Shown here piece by piece: positions 17,485-21,453 of a stretch of 21,453 bases of DNA. The position numbers and the translations under genes were made by a program. Position 1 is the first letter of the stretch. Every line of letters begins with the position of its first letter. Origin of the DNA: Pseudomonadota bacterium (GTDB lineage Bacteria; Pseudomonadota; Alphaproteobacteria; Rhizobiales; Phreatobacteraceae). The notes under the pieces are model-generated. The model did not search any database. It saw only the letters and a list, made by a program, of their open reading frames with translations, and was not told the DNA's origin. The stretch covers positions 1-21,453 of the forward strand of contig JAEZGJ010000013.1 of the NCBI GenBank assembly GCA_023416965.1. The letters are read 5' to 3'.

Positions 17485-17699
17485 CAGGCCGCCCGCGGAT
17501 AATGCGGTGCCGAGGCCGCGACGGCGTCGGCGGCGCGCAGGTCGAGCTGGGTGATGGCGGGAATGGGGTCTTCCAGCATGGCGACCATGACCTCGCGCCC
17601 GAGCCCCGACCTCACCGCCTCCGCGAAGGCCTGCCGTGTCTGGCGCTCGGCGCGGAGCTGGGCCGCGAGCGCCAGGATGAGTTTGTCCCGATTGTCCAT
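17484..17699 (-). CDS. Small protein translationally coupled to ligD
   Basis: A 71-residue protein I do not recognise. It reads MDNRDKLILALAAQLRAERQ... and looks mainly alpha-helical, with a first amphipathic helix (about 5-30), a middle helix around GREVMVAMLEDP and an Ala-rich end. No signal, membrane segment or Cys/His cluster. Start: ATG 17699 has GAGG eight bases upstream; a GTG at 17708 (adding three residues) is possible. Its TGA shares one base with the ligD ATG, so ligD is probably translated by reinitiation from it. It sits directly behind an exact EcfG-type promoter. A role as an end-joining accessory factor is suggested only by this placement. Confidence 0.75.
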   Translation of the reverse strand: MDNRDKLILALAAQLRAERQTRQAFAEAVRSGLGREVMVAMLEDPIPAITQLDLRAADAVAASAPHYPRAA

Positions 17700-17729
17700 C
17701 GTCGTCACCTCGTCCTTTGGCTCCTGTCA

Positions 17730-17755
17730 AACGTCGGCCTGACCTCGCCTGTTCC
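17730..17755 (-). promoter_or_regulatory. EcfG-type promoter of the small gene-ligD-DUF2254 operon
   Basis: Minus strand: GGAAC (17755-17751), 17 bases, CGTT (17733-17730), exact consensus, 30 bases before the ATG at 17699 in a 113-base gap. The gap holds nothing else recognisable. Confidence 0.75.
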
Positions 17756-17812
17756 CTGCAATGCGCCGGGACCCCAGGCGGACGCTGCGTCCTGCGCCGC
17801 CGCCCGGCCGGC

Positions 17813-18967
17813 TCAGGCGGCCTGCGCCGTCAGCTCCGGCGGCGTGCCATCGCCCGCCGTCGCCTTGCCGGGCTTGGAGGCACGATCCGCCGCTGGCGTC
17901 CCCTGTACGCGGGCAGCCCTGTCTGGCCCCGGTTCGCCGCCCGAAGCCTCGGCAGGCTTCTGCTCGACCGTCGTCGTCAGGATCTTCACCACCGCCCGCT
18001 CGGCCGGCGTGAGCTTGCCCTCGGGAGCGAGCAGGTGCGACATGCGACGGGCATAGCGGGCGAGCAGGCCCTCGGTATGGGCGGTGAAGATGGCCGGGTG
18101 GATGTAGGAGGAGCGGCACACGGCCGGCGTGTTGCCGAGCCGCTGCGACACCGCCCTCACCGCGCTCGCCAGCTGCTTGCGCAACTGCCGCTCGTTGGGC
18201 GGGGGAGGGGCCAGCGACAGGGCGAGGCCGCAGAGCACGGTGCCGGCCCATGTGCGGAAATCCTTGGCGCTGACCGGCCCGCCGGCGGCACGGCGCAGAT
18301 AGTCGTTGACCTCGTCGGAGGAGACGGCCCGCAACTCCCCGTCCTTGTCGCGATACTGGAACAGGTGCTGGCCCGGCAGGTGCTGGCAGGTGCGCACGAT
18401 ACGGCTGACCCGCTTGTCGAAGATCGCCAGGCGCCACTCCTTGCCGCTCTTGCCCTTGAAGGTGAAGCGGATGGTCGAGCCCGCCACCGCCACATGGCCG
18501 TTGCGCAGGGTGGACAGCCCGAAACTGCCGTTGTCGCGGGCGTAGGTCTCGTTGCCGATGCGGATGAGGGTGCGGTCGAGGAGATAGACCACCGTCGCCA
18601 GCACCTTGTCCCGCTCAAGTCCCGGCAACGCCATGTCGGCAGCCACCCGTCGGCGCAGCCGCGGCAGAATCTGCGCGAAGGAGACGAGCTTCTCGAACTT
18701 CTCCGCCTCGCGCTCGGCGCGGAAACCCGGATGATAGATATACTGACGCCGGCCCTTCTCGTCGCGGCCGACCGCCTGGATGTGGCCGGCGGGATCGGTG
18801 CAGATCCACACGTCGCGCCAGGCCGGCGGGATCACCAGCGCCCGGATTCGCTGCAGCGTCGCGGCGTCGGTGAGGCGCTGTCCTGTCTGGTCCCTGTAGG
18901 TGAAGCCTTTGCCGTGACGATGTCGGGTGATGCCCGGGGCGGAGAGGTCGGCGAAGACGATTTCCAT
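17813..18967 (-). CDS. DNA topoisomerase IB
   Basis: A 384-residue type IB topoisomerase of the bacterial/poxvirus-like class, which relaxes supercoils through a 3'-phosphotyrosyl intermediate. The active-site set is complete: Arg136 (LIRIGNE), Lys173 (FKGKSG), Arg238 (AKDFRTWAG), Asn279 (RLGNT, where eukaryotic enzymes use His) and the nucleophile Tyr288 (CRSSYIHP). An N-terminal domain (about 1-75, HGKGFTYRD..., VIPPAWRDVWI) matches the family. After about residue 330 there is a Lys/Glu/Pro/Ala-rich, probably disordered tail of about 50 residues. ATG 18967 lacks a clear ribosome site. It has its own EcfG-type promoter in the gap behind ku. Its place between ku and ligD suggests a link to stress-time DNA repair. 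Confidence 0.95.
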   Translation of the reverse strand: MEIVFADLSAPGITRHRHGKGFTYRDQTGQRLTDAATLQRIRALVIPPAWRDVWICTDPAGHIQAVGRDEKGRRQYIYHPGFRAEREAEKFEKLVSFAQILPRLRRRVAADMALPGLERDKVLATVVYLLDRTLIRIGNETYARDNGSFGLSTLRNGHVAVAGSTIRFTFKGKSGKEWRLAIFDKRVSRIVRTCQHLPGQHLFQYRDKDGELRAVSSDEVNDYLRRAAGGPVSAKDFRTWAGTVLCGLALSLAPPPPNERQLRKQLASAVRAVSQRLGNTPAVCRSSYIHPAIFTAHTEGLLARYARRMSHLLAPEGKLTPAERAVVKILTTTVEQKPAEASGGEPGPDRAARVQGTPAADRASKPGKATAGDGTPPELTAQAA

Positions 18968-19008
18968 GGCATGTGCTCACGCGCGCCGCTCGACGGGACG
19001 CGAAGGCC

Positions 19009-19033
19009 AACGTGCCGGCGGTGAAGTGGTTCC
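19009..19033 (-). promoter_or_regulatory. EcfG-type promoter of the topoisomerase IB gene
   Basis: Minus strand: GGAAC (19033-19029), 16 bases, CGTT (19012-19009), exact consensus. It sits in the 90-base gap between the ku stop and the topoisomerase ATG, 41 bases before that ATG. Confidence 0.75.
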
Positions 19034-19057
19034 TGTGCCGGCTGCCCCCGCGCCGGC

Positions 19058-19942
19058 TCAGGCGGCCTTCTTGCCGCGCGCCTTGCGGCCGCCCCCGGTA
19101 ACGGCCTTGCGTGGTGCCTTCGCGGTCTTTCCGGCGGCCTTCTTGGGCGCCGTGGGCTGGCCCTTCGGCATTCCGGCGCTCGCCCTCAGCGCCTCCATGA
19201 GGTCCACCACCTTGCCCGGCTTCGCCTCCTTGCGGCGCGGCAGCGGCTTGCCGGCGAGCTTGGCGCGGACCATCTCCGCGACGGCGGCCTCGTAGCGGTC
19301 ATCGAAGGCGGCCGGGTCGAAGCTGCCGGCCTTGGTCTCGACGATGTGGCGGGCCAGGTCGAGCATGTCCTTCTTGATCTTGATGTCGGCAACATCCTCG
19401 AAGGCCGCCGCCGCCGACCGCACCTCGTAGTCGTAGTTGAGGGTGTGGGCGATGAGGCCATCGCCGTGGGCGCGGATCATCAGCGTCCGCACCCGTCTGA
19501 ACAGGACGGTGCGGGCCAGCGCCGCCACCGCTTGCTCGCGCAGGGCGTCGCGGATGACGAGGAAGGCCTCGCGCGCCACCTCGCCGGCAGGAGCGAGGTA
19601 ATAGGGCCGGTCGAAGAACACCGTGTCGATGTCGTCGCAGGCGATGAAGGCCTCGACCTTGAGCCGCTTGTCGCTCTCCGGCACCGCCTTGGCGATGTCC
19701 TCCGGCTCGAGCAGCACCATGTGGCTGTCGTCGACGGTATAGCCCTTGACCTGCTGGTCCCGTCCCACGGGCTTGCCGGTGGCGGGGTCGACGAACTCCC
19801 GTCTCACCCGGTTGCCGGTCTTGGCGTTGATCGTGTGGAAGGCGATGCGCTCCGCCGTCGAGGCGGCGGTGTAGAGCGCCACGGGACAGTTCAGGTCCCC
19901 GATGGTGAGCGATCCCTTCCAGTTGGCCCGCGGTGACGCCAT
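19058..19942 (-). CDS. ku: Ku homodimeric end-binding protein, paralogue 1
   Basis: A 294-residue bacterial Ku. It opens NWKGSLTIGDLNCPVALYTA, then FHTINAKTGNRVRREFVD, KGYTVDD, and FFDRPYYLAP (the Ku bridge/barrel region), and ends its core with KVVDLMEALRAS (about 243-254). A Lys/Arg/Ala-rich basic tail of some 35 residues follows; such tails in bacterial Ku bind DNA and help recruit or activate LigD. Ku rings thread onto broken DNA ends and bring in LigD. The start at 19942 is the natural family start but its ribosome site is weak (GGGAA about ten bases upstream). Divergent from a second ku gene, with a shared symmetric stress promoter. Confidence 0.96.
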   Translation of the reverse strand: MASPRANWKGSLTIGDLNCPVALYTAASTAERIAFHTINAKTGNRVRREFVDPATGKPVGRDQQVKGYTVDDSHMVLLEPEDIAKAVPESDKRLKVEAFIACDDIDTVFFDRPYYLAPAGEVAREAFLVIRDALREQAVAALARTVLFRRVRTLMIRAHGDGLIAHTLNYDYEVRSAAAAFEDVADIKIKKDMLDLARHIVETKAGSFDPAAFDDRYEAAVAEMVRAKLAGKPLPRRKEAKPGKVVDLMEALRASAGMPKGQPTAPKKAAGKTAKAPRKAVTGGGRKARGKKAA

Positions 19943-19987
19943 GGACGATGATTCCCGGTGAGCGGCGCGGCTTGCGCGCGGTCAGGG

Positions 19988-20012
19988 GGAACGCCTGCTC
20001 CGCCTGTTCGTT
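19988..20012 (+). promoter_or_regulatory. EcfG-type promoter of ku paralogue 2 (plus arm of a symmetric promoter)
   Basis: GGAAC (19988-19992), 16 bases, CGTT (20009-20012), exact consensus, ending 54 bases before the plus-strand ku ATG. Confidence 0.77.
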
Positions 20013-20014
20013 CC
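19990..20014 (-). promoter_or_regulatory. EcfG-type promoter of ku paralogue 1 (minus arm of the same symmetric promoter)
   Basis: Minus strand: GGAAC (20014-20010), 16 bases, CGTT (19993-19990), exact consensus, 47 bases before the minus-strand ku ATG. It covers the same DNA as the plus promoter, shifted by two bases, because GGAACG at one side mirrors CGTTCC at the other. Confidence 0.77.
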
Positions 20015-20066
20015 GCCGCGGAACCCTCCGCGGCCCTGGCGCATTGATCCTGCCGGGGGATCCGCC

Positions 20067-20882
20067 ATGGCCGGCCAAACCTACTGGAAGGGCTATCTGA
20101 AGCTGTCGCTCGTCACCTGTCCGGTGGCGATGATGCCGGCTACCTCGGAGGCCGAGAAGATTCGCTTTCACACGGTCAACCGGGAGACCGGAAACCGCGT
20201 GGAAAGCCGCTATGTCGATGCCGAGACGGGCAAGGTCGTGTCGGACGACGACCAGGCCCGCGGCTATGCCCAGGGCCAGGACGATTTCGTCATCCTCGAC
20301 GACGAGGACCTGGAATCCGTCGCCCTCGACACCACCCGCACCATCGACATCGACACCTTCGTGCCGCGCGGCTCCATTCCCTGGCTCTATCTCGACAAGC
20401 CGCACTATCTCGTGCCGAACGACGAGGTGGGGGAGGAGGCCTTCGCCGTCATCCGCGAGGCGATGAAGGCCTCGAAAGTGGTGGGGATCGCCCGCCTCGT
20501 TCTCTATCGCCGCGAACGCGCCGTGATGTTGCAGCCGCGCGACAAGGGCATCATCGTCTGGACCCTGCGCTACGGCGACGAGGTGCGCGACGAGAGCGCC
20601 TATTTCGGCGACGTTCCGGCAGACGCCAAGCCGCCCGCCAAGGCCACCCAGCTCGCCCGTGACCTTATCGAGGAGCGCACCCGGAAGTGGAGCCCGAAAA
20701 TGGCTTCTGACCCGGTACAGAGCGAACTGGTCCGCATCATCGAGTCGAAGAAGAAGACCCGGACCAAAGCAGCCAAGGGCAAGCAGCAGGCCGCGGGCGG
20801 CGACAATGTCGTCGATCTCTTCGCCGCCCTGCGCAAGAGCCTCGCCACCGAAAGCAAGGGCACCTCCCGTCGGAAGGGCTGA
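20067..20882 (+). CDS. ku: Ku homodimeric end-binding protein, paralogue 2
   Basis: A 271-residue bacterial Ku, clearly diverged from its neighbour. Landmarks: TYWKGYLKLSLVTCPVAM, FHTVNRETGNRVESRYVD, ARGYAQGQDDFVILDDEDL, YLDKPHYLVPNDEVGEEAF, and a C-terminal DNVVDLFAALRKSL like the partner's. The Lys-rich segment (about 227-240) lies before that motif rather than after it, so the extended basic tail of paralogue 1 is missing. GGGGGA seven bases before ATG 20067 is a good ribosome site. It could homodimerise, or pair with paralogue 1; heterodimerising Ku pairs have been reported in rhizobia. Exact EcfG-type promoter upstream. Confidence 0.96.
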   Translation: MAGQTYWKGYLKLSLVTCPVAMMPATSEAEKIRFHTVNRETGNRVESRYVDAETGKVVSDDDQARGYAQGQDDFVILDDEDLESVALDTTRTIDIDTFVPRGSIPWLYLDKPHYLVPNDEVGEEAFAVIREAMKASKVVGIARLVLYRRERAVMLQPRDKGIIVWTLRYGDEVRDESAYFGDVPADAKPPAKATQLARDLIEERTRKWSPKMASDPVQSELVRIIESKKKTRTKAAKGKQQAAGGDNVVDLFAALRKSLATESKGTSRRKG

Positions 20883-20988
20883 ACCCTATCGGGATGCCAA
20901 ACTGAACGAAACCGCCGCTCCCGGGTTCACCGGTGGTTCAAGCGACGGGCGCGAGACTTCGCCCGCACCGATCAAGGGAGAAACATCC

Positions 20989-21261
20989 ATGACCGAACGC
21001 ATCCTCGATCGCAGAACCCTCCTCGCCACCGCTTCGGGCGGCGCGGCCCTCCTCGTCCTCGCTGGCCAGGGACAGGCCGCGGCCGCTCCGGCTCCAGCCG
21101 GGATTCCGGCTGCCGAATCGCCCGCGGCTCCGCAGGAGATGCAGTGGGGATGGCGCCGTCGCCGCTGGCGTCGTCGCTGGGGCTGGGGCTGGCGTCGCCG
21201 GCGCTGGCGCCGTCGCATGTGGCGCCGCCGCATGTGGCGTCGTCGCGCCTACTACTGGTGA
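20989..21261 (+). CDS. Secreted Arg/Trp-rich small protein
   Basis: A 90-residue protein in two parts. Residues 1-33 form a twin-arginine-like secretion signal (LDRRTLLATASGG, then a hydrophobic run to LAGQGQAAAA). After a Pro/Ala spacer (34-49), residues 51-90 are almost only Arg and Trp: 20 Arg and 10 Trp of 40, in repeats such as WRRRRWRRR, with a close RMWRRR repeat pair at 76-86, ending AYYW. GGGAG eight bases before ATG 20989 and an intrinsic terminator after the stop support a real gene. Proteins like this are often auto-annotated as protamine-like in Rhizobiales, but no function is known to me. The extreme charge plus Trp suggests membrane or polyanion binding outside the cytoplasm. 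The repeat codons (cgt/cgc, tgg) suggest growth by slippage. The 106-base gap before it has no clear promoter. Confidence 0.72.
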   Translation: MTERILDRRTLLATASGGAALLVLAGQGQAAAAPAPAGIPAAESPAAPQEMQWGWRRRRWRRRWGWGWRRRRWRRRMWRRRMWRRRAYYW

Positions 21262-21287
21262 GACCGGGGCCCCGCCTTCCGCTGATG

Positions 21288-21319
21288 AAAGGCCCGCCGG
21301 TGTCCGGCGGGCCTTTTTT
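21288..21319. terminator. Strong intrinsic terminator
   Basis: CCGCCGG-type stem: GGCCCGCCGG (21291-21300) pairs perfectly with CCGGCGGGCC (21304-21313), 3-base loop, followed by six T and preceded by AAA. It ends the Arg/Trp-rich gene and, being flanked by A's on the left, may also work weakly for the convergent gene on its right. Confidence 0.92.
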
Positions 21320-21325
21320 CGTCGG

Positions 21326-21453
21326 TCACATCGTGTCGGGGGTCTGGATCGGATCTTCCGGCTGCGGCGGGATCGGCATGGGCTCCGGCTGGTCCGGCTG
21401 CGGCGGCATGGGGGGCGGCCCCGGCTGCGGGAAGGGCTCGGGCGGCTGCGGGG
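21326..21453 (-). CDS. C-terminal end of a proline-rich protein (partial)
   Basis: The minus strand is open from the window edge to TGA at 21328-21326, giving 41 residues. The composition is very Pro-rich with Gln, Glu and Met (PQPPEPFPQPGPPP..., ending PIQTPDTM). The terminator lying just beyond its stop, shared with the convergent gene, supports a true 3' end. No family can be named from this fragment; it could be a small secreted or tail region of a larger protein. Low-complexity coding makes a chance open frame possible. Confidence 0.5.
   Translation of the reverse strand, partial: PQPPEPFPQPGPPPMPPQPDQPEPMPIPPQPEDPIQTPDTM

Noticed and set aside
14935..17730. Extended ligD frame starting at 17730
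   Set aside because: The extra 82 residues are Arg/Gly/Pro-rich out-of-phase translation of the 71-aa gene; the LigD family begins near the ATG at 17484.
20901..20926. Minus-strand TGAAC-N16-CGTT resembling an EcfG promoter after the plus-strand ku
   Set aside because: One mismatch in the -35, and it points back into the end of ku with no gene to drive.
20880..20988. Possible promoter for the Arg/Trp-rich gene
   Set aside because: No convincing sigma70 or EcfG element could be found; only a small CACCGGTG palindrome (20928-20935), likely chance.

Overview
The window is GC-rich DNA (roughly two thirds G+C by eye) with tightly packed genes. It reads as an alphaproteobacterium, most likely of the Hyphomicrobiales (Rhizobiales). 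The support is an HWE-family histidine kinase, multiple Ku genes, a bacterial topoisomerase IB, hydroxycinnamate genes of a type I associate with Rhodopseudomonas and Bradyrhizobium relatives, and repeated promoters matching the alphaproteobacterial EcfG consensus GGAAC-N16/17-CGTT. The species cannot be fixed from sequence alone. No tRNA, rRNA, IS element, CRISPR array or prophage gene was seen.

Layout. (1) 1-4042: the 3' part of a membrane-anchored TAXI-type TRAP solute-binding protein, then a GAF-PAS-PAS hybrid histidine kinase with two receiver domains. (2) 4126-7062: an HWE histidine kinase, a DUF305 membrane protein, a DUF421 membrane protein (minus strand) and a 63-aa hydrophilic protein. 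Several of these have EcfG-like promoters. (3) 7105-13654: an aromatic (hydroxycinnamate) uptake and degradation locus on the minus strand. It holds a crotonase-fold hydratase, feruloyl-CoA synthase, an amidohydrolase, a Bug-type binding protein and a TakP-like TRAP binding protein. A divergent MarR regulator lies next to a sigma70-type promoter overlapped by a perfect palindrome. (4) 13638-20882: a DNA double-strand-break repair block with DUF2254 membrane protein, LigD (phosphoesterase-ligase-polymerase), a 71-aa protein overlapping ligD by one base, topoisomerase IB, and two divergently transcribed Ku paralogues. (5) 20989-21453: a secreted Arg/Trp-rich peptide, a strong intrinsic terminator, and the end of a proline-rich protein on the opposite strand.

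How they work together. The most interesting signal is regulatory. Six exact matches to GGAAC-N16/17-CGTT lie in intergenic DNA. Each points at the next gene and ends about 30-55 bases before its start: the HWE kinase, the 63-aa protein, the ligD operon, topoisomerase IB, and both Ku genes. The two Ku promoters are the same stretch of DNA read on both strands, a back-to-back symmetric promoter. Two further near-matches face the DUF305 and DUF421 genes. I infer a general-stress-response gene cluster coupling non-homologous end joining, topoisomerase IB, membrane proteins and a sensor kinase, into which the aromatic-acid locus is placed under its own local control.
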